Shown: positions 17,049-25,886 of the stretch, one piece after another
How positions within the stretch are numbered: the stretch's first letter is position 1
Layout: every line of letters begins with the position of its first letter
NCBI GenBank assembly: GCA_024681985.1
Contig: JAIKZU010000115.1
Location: forward strand, 1-34,737
Reading direction: 5' to 3'
DNA: 34,737 bases
DNA from: Lachnospiraceae bacterium
GTDB lineage: Bacteria; Bacillota; Clostridia; Lachnospirales; Lachnospiraceae
Notes under the pieces: model-generated
Told to the model about the DNA's origin: nothing
What the model saw: the letters and a program-made list of their open reading frames with translations, nothing else
Databases searched by the model: none
Position numbers and translations under genes: made by a program

Positions 17049-17336
17049 ATGGCACAGTCACTTGAAGCATTAGGATTGGTGGAAACCAGAGGTTTGGTTG
17101 CAGCCATTGAGGCAGCTGACCAGATGTGCAAGGCAGCGAACGTAACACTGGTAGGTACGGAGAAGATCGGATCCGGTCTCGTGACCGTAATGGTAAGAGG
17201 CGATGTAGGAGCCGTTAAGTCTTCCGTGGAAGCAGGATCTTCCGCAGCATCCGCTCTCGGCGAGCTGGTAGCGACTCACGTGATCCCCAGACCTCACAAC
17301 GACGTTGAGATGATCCTGCCTAAGGTAAAGGCTTAA
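17049..17336 (+). CDS. PduA/PduJ-like BMC-H shell protein (paralog of 16327..16614)
   Basis: [54 protein letters not shown]. Start 17049 preferred for RBS spacing and homology. Confidence 0.96.
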   Translation: MAQSLEALGLVETRGLVAAIEAADQMCKAANVTLVGTEKIGSGLVTVMVRGDVGAVKSSVEAGSSAASALGELVATHVIPRPHNDVEMILPKVKA

Positions 17337-17358
17337 GGAAGAGAAAGGAAGGCTTTGA

Positions 17359-17997
17359 TTGGACGCAAGCAGTGTAGAATATATTACAAGGCTGGTTCTT
17401 TCGGCCATGAACAGTGCAGATGATGATGTCAAAATGGCGGTGCCTGTTGGGGTATCCGCCAGACACATACATCTGACCCAGTCCGATGTGGAGAAGCTTT
17501 TTGGGCCGGGCTATCAGCTCACCAAAAAGAAGGAACTGATGGGCGGCCAATGGGCTGCCAATGAACAGTGCACACTGGTGGGACTGAAACTGCGTGCCAT
17601 CGAAAACGTTCGGATCTTAGGACCGGTTCGAAAGGCATCCCAGGTGGAGATCTCCGCCACGGACGCCAGAACCTTAGGAATCAGCGCTCCCCTTAGGCAG
17701 AGCGGGGATACCAAAGGGTCCGCGCCGATCGCACTGGTGGGACCGAAAGGAGCCATTTATCTCGAAGAAGGATGCATCGTTGCGGCACGTCATATCCATA
17801 TGACCCCTGTGGAGGCATCTCAGGCGGGTCTAAAGGACGGAGATTACGTGTCCGTAAAAATGGGGAATGAACGAGGCGCGGTACTGGACAATGTCAAGAT
17901 CCGCGTAGACGAGTCCTTTTCCCTGGAAATGCACATCGACACGGATGAGGCAAATGCATGCCAGATCCGACAGGGCGATGTCGCATACATCATTTAG
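17359..17997 (+). CDS. pduL: Phosphate propanoyltransferase with N-terminal encapsulation peptide
   Basis: TTG start; MDASSVEYITRLVLSAM helix; VPVGVSARHIHLTQSDVEKLFG and VAARHIHMTPVEA repeats typical of PduL. Confidence 0.93.
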   Translation: MDASSVEYITRLVLSAMNSADDDVKMAVPVGVSARHIHLTQSDVEKLFGPGYQLTKKKELMGGQWAANEQCTLVGLKLRAIENVRILGPVRKASQVEISATDARTLGISAPLRQSGDTKGSAPIALVGPKGAIYLEEGCIVAARHIHMTPVEASQAGLKDGDYVSVKMGNERGAVLDNVKIRVDESFSLEMHIDTDEANACQIRQGDVAYII

Positions 17998-18011
17998 CGA
18001 GGGATCAAATA

Positions 18012-18293
18012 ATGATTATCGGAACAGTGATGGGTAGCATCTTTTCTACCCGAAAAAGCGAAAAACTGGTCGGAAACAAATTTATGATCGTTCGTCCGGA
18101 AAAGACCATGGCAGGAAACGGCAATGATCTCATAGCCATCGATATCATCGGCGCCGGCATCGGCGAAAAGGTTTTGGTGGCCACGGGCTCCGCGGCACGG
18201 ATCGGTTGTGACAAAGCAGATGCGCCGGTAGATGCCGCTATTGTTGGTATCGTAGACGAAGGACAGGACGGTATGGAGGTCATTTCCCAATGA
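18012..18293 (+). CDS. EutN/PduN/CcmL-type BMC vertex (BMC-P) protein
   Basis: MIIGTVMGSIFSTRKSEKLVGNKFMIVRP...VATGSAARIG...DAAIVGIVD. Confidence 0.93.
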   Translation: MIIGTVMGSIFSTRKSEKLVGNKFMIVRPEKTMAGNGNDLIAIDIIGAGIGEKVLVATGSAARIGCDKADAPVDAAIVGIVDEGQDGMEVISQ

Positions 18294-19615
18294 CTTTGGA
18301 CGAGTTAAAAACAATTGCAAGAGAAAACGGTGTAGTGGGAGCCGGCGGTGCCGGCTTTCCGTCCTACGCCAAAATGACGGAAAAAGCAGACACGGTGATC
18401 CTAAACTGCGTGGAATGCGAACCGCTTTTGAAACTGCACAGACAGCTTTTGGCGGCTCACGGGCAGGATATCGTAAAGATGCTGGATCTGGTGCGGGATG
18501 CCATGGGAGCCAAAGAGGCAGTCATCGGCATCAAAAGTGAATACAAAGAGACCATCGACGCCATCAGTGGCGTTGTGGATCAATATGAAAATGTGAGAAT
18601 ACACACCCTTCGTTCCGCTTATCCCATGGGGGACGAAGTGGTGTTGATATATGAAGTGACGGGGAGAGTGATCCGTCCCGGCGGACTGCCCATTGACGAA
18701 AATGTGGTGGTCTACAACGTGGAGACCATGTACAATCTCTATCGGGCGGCTTTCGAAGGAACTCCGGTTTCGGACAAGGTAGTGTCCATCGTGGGAGAGA
18801 TCGATACCCCGAAGACCCTGCGGCTTCCCTTAGGAATGCGAGTGGAGGATGCGGTAAGACTGGCAGGAAAGGTGACCACACCCCATCCCGTCTATCTCAT
18901 GGGCGGCCCCATGATGGGACGTTTCGGCAGCAAAGATACGGTGATCACAAAGACCACCAATGCCATCATCATATTGCCCGAAGGACATAAATTGAAACAG
19001 AAGGCCAATAAGGATCTTCGGACGGAAAAGAGAAGAGCCTCCTCGGCGTGCTGCCAGTGCAGGACCTGTACGGATCTTTGCAGCCGGCATGCGCTGGGAC
19101 ACCCCATCGAACCCCACAGGGTGATGCGTGCCGTATCGGGCGGAGACAGTGCGGACCTTTCCGTATTTGTAAACACCATGTACTGCAGCGGCTGCGGTAT
19201 CTGTGAGATGTATGCATGTCCCCAGGGACTTTCTCCAAAGACCATCATCCAGGAGTTTAAGGGAGCCCTTCGAAAAGGCGGTATCAAGCCGGAAGCCATA
19301 GAATCTTCTCCGGTGGCAGAAGGTCGCGAGGAGCGAAAGGTTCCGGTACATCGTCTGGCCATGCGTTTGGGACTTTCACAGTATGATAAGGAAGCTCCCC
19401 TTTATGACAGCTGCACAGAGGCAGGAACTGTAAGCATCCCTTTGGGACAGCATATCGGTGCACCGGCAAAGGCAGTGGTAAAAAAAGGTGACCAGGTAAA
19501 AAAAGGACAACAGATCGCCCAAGCGGCAGAGGGATTGTCCGTAGGCATACACAGTTCCATAGACGGAGTCATCCTATCCGTCAGTGAGACGGACATAAAG
19601 ATAGAAAAAAGGTAA
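18290..19615 (+). CDS. pduS: PduS-like RnfC-type Fe-S flavoprotein of BMC
   Basis: VVGAGGAGFPSYAKM; two Cys clusters CCQCRTCTDLC and CSGCGICEMYACP; C-terminal barrel-sandwich-like domain. Confidence 0.92.
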   Translation: MTLDELKTIARENGVVGAGGAGFPSYAKMTEKADTVILNCVECEPLLKLHRQLLAAHGQDIVKMLDLVRDAMGAKEAVIGIKSEYKETIDAISGVVDQYENVRIHTLRSAYPMGDEVVLIYEVTGRVIRPGGLPIDENVVVYNVETMYNLYRAAFEGTPVSDKVVSIVGEIDTPKTLRLPLGMRVEDAVRLAGKVTTPHPVYLMGGPMMGRFGSKDTVITKTTNAIIILPEGHKLKQKANKDLRTEKRRASSACCQCRTCTDLCSRHALGHPIEPHRVMRAVSGGDSADLSVFVNTMYCSGCGICEMYACPQGLSPKTIIQEFKGALRKGGIKPEAIESSPVAEGREERKVPVHRLAMRLGLSQYDKEAPLYDSCTEAGTVSIPLGQHIGAPAKAVVKKGDQVKKGQQIAQAAEGLSVGIHSSIDGVILSVSETDIKIEKR

Positions 19616-19627
19616 GGAGTCGGACAG

Positions 19628-20176
19628 ATGGCAAGAGCAATAGGAATGGTAGAATGTACCACGGTTTCCACAGGTTACAGGGCGGCGGATGAAATGTCAA
19701 AGACCGCAGAGGTGGAGCTGCTGATGGCAGAAGTGACCTGCCCCGGTAAGTTCGTGATCCTTATCACCGGAGAACTTTCCGCCGTACGGGCTTCCGTAGA
19801 CAGAGCCCAAAACGCATATGCGGACAAGGTGATCGATACCTTTGTTTTGGGAAATCCCCATGAATCCATCTTTCCGGCGATCTACGGAACGGCGGAGAGA
19901 GCGGATCTCGAAGCCTTGGGCGTATTGGAGACCTATGACGTGGCGGCTCTCATCGTAGCGGCGGATGTGGCGGCAAAGACAGCCATCGTGGATCTTTTGG
20001 AGATCCGGCTGGCAAAAGGCATGTGCGGCAAGAGTTACATGACCCTGACGGGCTCCGTTTCCGCAGTACAGGCGGCTATCGACAGTGCAAAGGCAGCAGC
20101 GGGCGACAAGGGGATGTTCTTGGACGAGGCAGTGATCCCCAGACCTTCTGCGGAACTGATGCCTTATATATTCTGA
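19628..20176 (+). CDS. pduT: PduT-like tandem BMC (BMC-T) shell protein
   Basis: Two BMC domains; TCPGKFVIL with Cys at residue 38 as in the PduT pore. Confidence 0.9.
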   Translation: MARAIGMVECTTVSTGYRAADEMSKTAEVELLMAEVTCPGKFVILITGELSAVRASVDRAQNAYADKVIDTFVLGNPHESIFPAIYGTAERADLEALGVLETYDVAALIVAADVAAKTAIVDLLEIRLAKGMCGKSYMTLTGSVSAVQAAIDSAKAAAGDKGMFLDEAVIPRPSAELMPYIF

Positions 20177-20205
20177 CCGAAACATCATAAACAGGAGATT
20201 GATCT

Positions 20206-20988
20206 ATGCTGAGTGCGGAACGCAGAAATCTGATCTTAAAGCAGGTGCAGGAAGAAAAAAAGGTAGTGGTAAGTCAGTTGAGCCGCACCTTTGATGTTTC
20301 CGAAGAGACCATCCGAAGAGACTTGGAAAAACTGGAGGAAGAAGGCTACGTGGTAAAAAGCTACGGCGGAGCCATCTTAAAAGAGGACATCGGCAGAGAC
20401 CTTCCCTTTAACGTACGCTACCGAATGAATCCGGAGGGGAAAGCTTTGATCGCCCGGCTGGCGGCGGAAGAGATCCGGGACAATGACTATATATTCATGG
20501 ATGCGTCTTCCACCACCATCTTTTTATCCCAGGCCCTCCGGAAAAAAGAATTCGAAAAACTCACGGTGATCACCAACTCCATTGAAAATGCGGTGATCCT
20601 GGGTTCCCACCCCGGATGTGAGATCGTTCTTTCCGGCGGATCCCTTCGATCCGAATCCATGTCCCTGATGGGACCGAAGGCCCTGGATTTTATCAGCGCA
20701 TATCATGTGAGCAAAGCCTTCATTTCCTGCCGCGGCATCGACTTAAACCACGGCGTGACGGAAGGCAGTGATGAGATCGCCGGCATCAAGCAGGCGGTGA
20801 TCAAAAACGCAGACAACATTTATCTCTTGGCAGACAAAGATAAATTGGACCAGGTTTCCTTTGCAAAGACCTGTGAGTTGGGAAAGATCCACACCCTGAT
20901 CACGGATGAAAGACCGAATGAAAACTGGGAGACCACTCTTTATGAGAGAAATATCCGGCTCATCTGTCCGGAAGAAACACAGGCGTAA
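20206..20988 (+). CDS. DeoR-family transcriptional regulator
   Basis: MLSAERRNLILKQVQEEKKVVVSQLSRTFDVSEETIRRDLEKLEEEGYVVKSYGGA; sugar-phosphate sensor domain FMDASSTT. Confidence 0.95.
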   Translation: MLSAERRNLILKQVQEEKKVVVSQLSRTFDVSEETIRRDLEKLEEEGYVVKSYGGAILKEDIGRDLPFNVRYRMNPEGKALIARLAAEEIRDNDYIFMDASSTTIFLSQALRKKEFEKLTVITNSIENAVILGSHPGCEIVLSGGSLRSESMSLMGPKALDFISAYHVSKAFISCRGIDLNHGVTEGSDEIAGIKQAVIKNADNIYLLADKDKLDQVSFAKTCELGKIHTLITDERPNENWETTLYERNIRLICPEETQA

Positions 20989-21014
20989 GTTTTATTATTT
21001 GGGAGAAATGTCAT

Positions 21015-23546
21015 ATGAAAGACTTTGATAGCACACCGGTGCAAAAATCCGAGCGTATCACCAGACTGGTAAGACATCTGTTCGAAAAGATGCCGGAGAT
21101 CGAGCCTGTAAGGGCAGAGCTGATCACCGAGTCCTACCGTTCCACGGAGGGACTGCCGGAGACCACGCGGAAAGCTTTAGCTTTCGATCATATTTTAAAG
21201 AATCTGCCCATCATCATCCGTCCGGAGGAGCTGATCGTGGGAAGTACCACCATCGCACCCCGGGGATGTCAGACCTATCCGGAGTTTTCCTACGAGTGGC
21301 TGGAGGCAGAGTTTGATACGGTGGAGCATCGTTCGGCAGATCCTTTTTACATCTCCGAAGATACCAAAGCACGCTTGAAGGCTGTGAATCCCTATTGGAA
21401 GGGAAAGACCACTTCGGAACTGGCCAGAGCCTATATGGCACCCGAAACCTTACGGGCAATGGATCACAATGTGTTTACCCCGGGAAATTATTATTATAAT
21501 GGGGTGGGCCATGTCAATGTGCACTACGACAGGGTGATAAAGGAAGGCCTGTCCGGTATCATCGCGCAGACCAAAGAGGCCTTGGATGCCCTTACCTTCT
21601 GTGATCCGGAGTACGCTACCAAGCGGCGCTTCTTAGAAGCCGTCATCATTTCCTGCAGCGCGGTCATTCATTATGCGAAGCGCTACAGTCGACTGGCAAA
21701 AGAGGAAGCAGAAAAAGAGAAGGACGCAAAGAGAAAAGCAGAGCTTTTAAAAATATCCGAAGTATGCGACCATGTGCCCCTGCATCCTGCCAGAAATTTC
21801 TGGGAAGCATGCCAGGCATTCTGGTTCGTGCAGCAGACCATACAGATCGAGTCCTCCGGACATTCCATTTCTCCGGGACGCTTTGACCAGTATATGTATC
21901 CTTACTATGCATCGGACTTAAAAGCCGGTACCATGACACGGGAGGAAGCCCAGGAACTCATCGACTGTGTATGGGTGAAGTTAAACGACTTGAACAAGGT
22001 GCGGGATGCGGTCTCTGCAGAAGGCTTTGCGGGATATTCCCTGTTCCAAAACCTCATCGTGGGAGGCCAGACACCGGAGGGAGAGGATGCCACCAATGAT
22101 CTTTCCTTCATGTGCTTAGACGCCACCAAGCATGTATTTTTACCCCAGCCTTCCATTTCCATCCGGGTATGGAACGGTTCCGCCCAGGAGCTTTTGATCC
22201 GGGCGGCGGAGGTGACCAGGACCGGCATCGGTTTCCCGGCGTATTACAACGATGAGATCATCATTCCTTCCATGGAAAATCGGGGCATTCCCCTTTCCGA
22301 CGCCAGAAACTACAGCATCATCGGCTGTGTGGAACCCCATGTTCCCGGCAAAGAGGACGGATGGCATGATGCCGCATTCTTTAATATGGTGCGTCCTTTG
22401 GAGATGGTCTTCTACAACGGTTATGACCAGGGAGAGGAAGCATCGATCCATACCGGAAATGTGGAGAACTTTACTTCCTACGAGGAATTCAAAGCGGCGT
22501 ATAAAAAGCAGATGGAATATAACATCGCTCTTTTGGTCAATGCCAATAATGCCATTGACCGGGCCCATGCCGAGAGAAGTCCTCTGCCCTTTGAGTCGGC
22601 TTTGATCGACGACTGCATCGGGAAGGGAAAACCTTTACAGAGCGGCGGAGCCGTTTATAATTTTACCGGTCCCCAGGGCTTTGGTATCGCCAATGTGGCG
22701 GATTCCCTCTACACCGTAAAGAAGCTGGTATTCGAAGAAAAACGCTTTACCTTAGGGGAATTAAAGCGGGCCATGGAGATGAATTTCGGAAAGGGATTTG
22801 ACGAGATCACCGCCCGGGAGACAGCGGCGCAGGTGGCCCGGGAAATGAAAAGACAGGGAAAAGTTGCCACGGAAGATATCATTTCCGGCACCATCCGACA
22901 GGTACTTACCATGGAGCTTCCTCCGGAAGAAAAAAACCGGATGGAGGAGATCTGGCAGATGATCGACGACCTTCCCAAATACGGAAATGATATTGACGAG
23001 GTGGATGAGATCGCCCGGGAAGCGGCGCATTTTTATACGAAACCGCTGCCGAATTACAAAAATCCCAGAGGGGGCATCTTCCAAGCGGGACTCTATCCCG
23101 TATCCGCAAACGTTCCTTTGGGAGCACAGACCGGTGCCACCCCTGACGGACGTCTGGCCCATATGCCGGTGGCGGACGGAGTTTCCCCCACCAACGGAAA
23201 GGACCTCCATGGCCCCACGGCATCCTGCAATTCCGTTGCCAGATTGGATCACGGGGATGCTTCCAACGGTACGCTGTTCAATATGAAGATCCATCCTACT
23301 GCCATGAGCGGTGAAAAGGGACTTGCGGATTTTGTTTCGCTGGTGCGGGGCTTCTTTGATCAGAAGGGTATGCACATGCAGTTTAACGTGGTGGACAAAG
23401 AAACTCTCCTGGATGCCCAGGCACATCCGGAACGGTACCAGGGACTGGTGGTCCGGGTTGCCGGATATTCGGCGCTCTTTACCACACTTTCCAAGTCACT
23501 GCAGGACGATATAATCAGGAGAACGGCCCAGGGCCAGTACAGATAA
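21015..23546 (+). CDS. Glycyl radical diol dehydratase (B12-independent 1,2-propanediol dehydratase)
   Basis: Active-site Cys SIIGCVEPHVPG (Cys codon 22326-22328) and glycyl radical loop VVRVAGYSALFTTLSKSLQDDIIRRT (Gly codon 23463-23465). Confidence 0.93.
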   Translation: MKDFDSTPVQKSERITRLVRHLFEKMPEIEPVRAELITESYRSTEGLPETTRKALAFDHILKNLPIIIRPEELIVGSTTIAPRGCQTYPEFSYEWLEAEFDTVEHRSADPFYISEDTKARLKAVNPYWKGKTTSELARAYMAPETLRAMDHNVFTPGNYYYNGVGHVNVHYDRVIKEGLSGIIAQTKEALDALTFCDPEYATKRRFLEAVIISCSAVIHYAKRYSRLAKEEAEKEKDAKRKAELLKISEVCDHVPLHPARNFWEACQAFWFVQQTIQIESSGHSISPGRFDQYMYPYYASDLKAGTMTREEAQELIDCVWVKLNDLNKVRDAVSAEGFAGYSLFQNLIVGGQTPEGEDATNDLSFMCLDATKHVFLPQPSISIRVWNGSAQELLIRAAEVTRTGIGFPAYYNDEIIIPSMENRGIPLSDARNYSIIGCVEPHVPGKEDGWHDAAFFNMVRPLEMVFYNGYDQGEEASIHTGNVENFTSYEEFKAAYKKQMEYNIALLVNANNAIDRAHAERSPLPFESALIDDCIGKGKPLQSGGAVYNFTGPQGFGIANVADSLYTVKKLVFEEKRFTLGELKRAMEMNFGKGFDEITARETAAQVAREMKRQGKVATEDIISGTIRQVLTMELPPEEKNRMEEIWQMIDDLPKYGNDIDEVDEIAREAAHFYTKPLPNYKNPRGGIFQAGLYPVSANVPLGAQTGATPDGRLAHMPVADGVSPTNGKDLHGPTASCNSVARLDHGDASNGTLFNMKIHPTAMSGEKGLADFVSLVRGFFDQKGMHMQFNVVDKETLLDAQAHPERYQGLVVRVAGYSALFTTLSKSLQDDIIRRTAQGQYR

Positions 23547-23547
23547 T

Positions 23548-24348
23548 ATGATCGATAATTCCTATCTAAACGTTAAAGGCAGGATATTTGATATCCAGAG
23601 ATATTCCATACATGACGGCATCGGCATACGGACCATTGTCTTTTTGAAGGGTTGCGTGTTAAGATGCAGATGGTGCTGTAATCCGGAATCTCAGAGTTAT
23701 GAGATCGAGACCATGATGGTAAACGGACGTCCCCGCACCTATGGACAGGATGTCACGGTCCGGGAAGTCATGGAGACCGTACGGCGGGATATGCCGTATT
23801 ACAACCGTTCGGACGGGGGACTTACCCTATCCGGCGGAGAGAGTCTCTTGCAGATCAAATTTGCGGAAGCCCTCCTTCGGGCCGGCAAAGATCTGGGGGT
23901 CAATACGGCACTGGAAAGCATGGGCTATGCTGATTTTTCCGATATCCGACGGATCCTTCCTTTTTTGGATACCTATCTGATGGACATCAAACACATGGAT
24001 CCCATCAAGCACAAGGAATGGTGCGGCAAGGAAAACACTCTCATGACGGAGAATGCCAAAAAGATCGCCGCATCCCGCCAGACGAAGCTTGTGATCCGGG
24101 TGCCGGTGATCCCGGGATTTAATGATACCGAACAGGAGATCTTAGACATTGCTCGTTTTGCGGATTCCCTTCCGGGAGTGGAGGAGATCGACCTCTTGCC
24201 CTATCATAATTTCGGTGAAGGAAAGTATGCGGGACTGGGACGACCCTATCCCATGGGAGATGCGAAACGGCCGACGGATGACTTCATGCAAGCCCTGAAA
24301 TCTCAGGTGGAGGGGAAGACCGATCTGTATTGTCAGATCGGCGGCTGA
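23548..24348 (+). CDS. Glycyl radical enzyme activase (radical SAM)
   Basis: IQRYSIHDGIGIRTIVFLKGCVLRCRWCCNPE (CxxxCxxC), GGLTLSGGESLLQ. Confidence 0.95.
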   Translation: MIDNSYLNVKGRIFDIQRYSIHDGIGIRTIVFLKGCVLRCRWCCNPESQSYEIETMMVNGRPRTYGQDVTVREVMETVRRDMPYYNRSDGGLTLSGGESLLQIKFAEALLRAGKDLGVNTALESMGYADFSDIRRILPFLDTYLMDIKHMDPIKHKEWCGKENTLMTENAKKIAASRQTKLVIRVPVIPGFNDTEQEILDIARFADSLPGVEEIDLLPYHNFGEGKYAGLGRPYPMGDAKRPTDDFMQALKSQVEGKTDLYCQIGG

Positions 24349-25886
24349 TGATGAAACTTTTGATCGTAGATGATGAAAAACTGACCCGGGAAGGGCTTTT
24401 GACAGCCGTAAACTGGGAAGAACTCGGCATTACCGAGATAGACACTGCAGCCAACGGAGAGGAGGGTCTTTCCATAGGAAAGGCCTTTCACCCCGACATG
24501 GTCTTAACGGACGTTCGGATGCCCCGCATGACGGGGATCGAGATGGCGGAAGAACTGCAGCAGATCTATCCCGATACTGCCGTTATTTTTATGAGCGGAT
24601 ATTCGGACAAGGAGTATCTGAAGGCAGCCATCAAATTAAATGCCGTCAGCTATGTGGAAAAACCCATTAATCTAAGGGAAGTCGTTGATGCAGTCCGGGA
24701 AGCCTCCATGCAGATCGAGGAAAAGCAGATGGCGGCCCGGGGACAAAAGGCCCGGGAGACGGAGGAAAAGGTAAAACTCTGCGAACGGATCATGCACGGC
24801 ATCCGGCCAAAGGATTTTTCTGACCTTTCCCTGCCAAGGGATATGCACGAGACGGATTCTTTTTGCGCTCTGGTGACGGAGTTTGAAAAAAGCGAACGCA
24901 TCAGCTTTGCGGAGCTGTCCACCAAGGTGTTGTCCGAGCTTTCTCTGCTTTTGAAAGAAAAGAAACAAAATATCATATACGCCTTCAGGGAAGGACATCT
25001 GTTATGTCTGTTCGTATACGGTGTATCCGTAAATAAGGAGAACATGGCGGAAGTGATCCGCTTCATGCGGAAAAACTGTGACTATCTGGGAAATTTCACC
25101 CAGGCTTTGGGCACGGTGGTTTCCGGTATGGGAAATGCCTACCTTTCCTATACATCGGCGGTGGCCCTATTACAGCAGGCCTTTTACTGTGAGAAAAATT
25201 CGGATCTTTTTGAACTGGAGGAACCCCGGTATACGCCTCCGGCCATATCGGATCACTCGGCGGAGTTTTCCGAGGCATTGAAAAAAAGAGACCGGGCCGG
25301 TTGTGACCGGATTCTTTCCGAAGTGGAAAAACAGTTCATGATGCCTTGTATGCTCCTGCCCAGTCAGACCAGGGACATTTATTATAAGCTTTTTATTCAA
25401 CTGCAGAAGGCGGCGGAACAGTCCAGGATCGCTTCATTTCTCATCGAGGAAAAGAATTCCCTGTTTGATATGGTAAACGAGGCACCCTCCTGTCCTGCGT
25501 TACATCGGTTGTTGCGGGAGCGGGTGGCGGACTTTTTTGACCAGTCGAAAAATCACAGAGAGGACAACAGCCTCGTATATGCCATCGAGGAATTTGTGCA
25601 TATGAATTATCAGAATGAGTCCCTTTCCGTTAAATCCATCAGTGATTATGTGAACCGCTCCACTTCTTATGTATGCACTTTGTTTAAAAATGAAAGCGGA
25701 ATGACGCTGAATCAGTATATCACCAAATATCGTCTGGAAAACGCAAAGGAGATGCTGGGGGATCCCCGTTATAAGATCACTGAGGTGGCATCCCGCTGCG
25801 GCTATAACGACGTGAATTATTTCGGTAAGATCTTTAAGAAATACACCGGCAGTTCCCCTTCGGAATACAGAGGAGGCTTGTTGTGA
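24348..25886 (+). CDS. AraC-type response regulator (YesN-like)
   Basis: Receiver MMKLLIVDDEKLTREGL...VLTDVRMPRMTG...YVEKPI; C-terminal AraC HTH SISDYVNRSTSYVCTLFKNESGMTLNQYITKYRLENAKEML. Confidence 0.93.
   Translation: MMKLLIVDDEKLTREGLLTAVNWEELGITEIDTAANGEEGLSIGKAFHPDMVLTDVRMPRMTGIEMAEELQQIYPDTAVIFMSGYSDKEYLKAAIKLNAVSYVEKPINLREVVDAVREASMQIEEKQMAARGQKARETEEKVKLCERIMHGIRPKDFSDLSLPRDMHETDSFCALVTEFEKSERISFAELSTKVLSELSLLLKEKKQNIIYAFREGHLLCLFVYGVSVNKENMAEVIRFMRKNCDYLGNFTQALGTVVSGMGNAYLSYTSAVALLQQAFYCEKNSDLFELEEPRYTPPAISDHSAEFSEALKKRDRAGCDRILSEVEKQFMMPCMLLPSQTRDIYYKLFIQLQKAAEQSRIASFLIEEKNSLFDMVNEAPSCPALHRLLRERVADFFDQSKNHREDNSLVYAIEEFVHMNYQNESLSVKSISDYVNRSTSYVCTLFKNESGMTLNQYITKYRLENAKEMLGDPRYKITEVASRCGYNDVNYFGKIFKKYTGSSPSEYRGGLL

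Noticed and set aside
21015-21080. N-terminal helix of the glycyl radical enzyme (SERITRLVRHLFEKM) as an encapsulation peptide, given shared ITRLV with the PduL peptide
   Set aside because: The first ~30 residues align with the normal N-terminus of GRE diol dehydratases (e.g. TERI..LK...), with no extra extension or linker. The similarity is probably coincidental.
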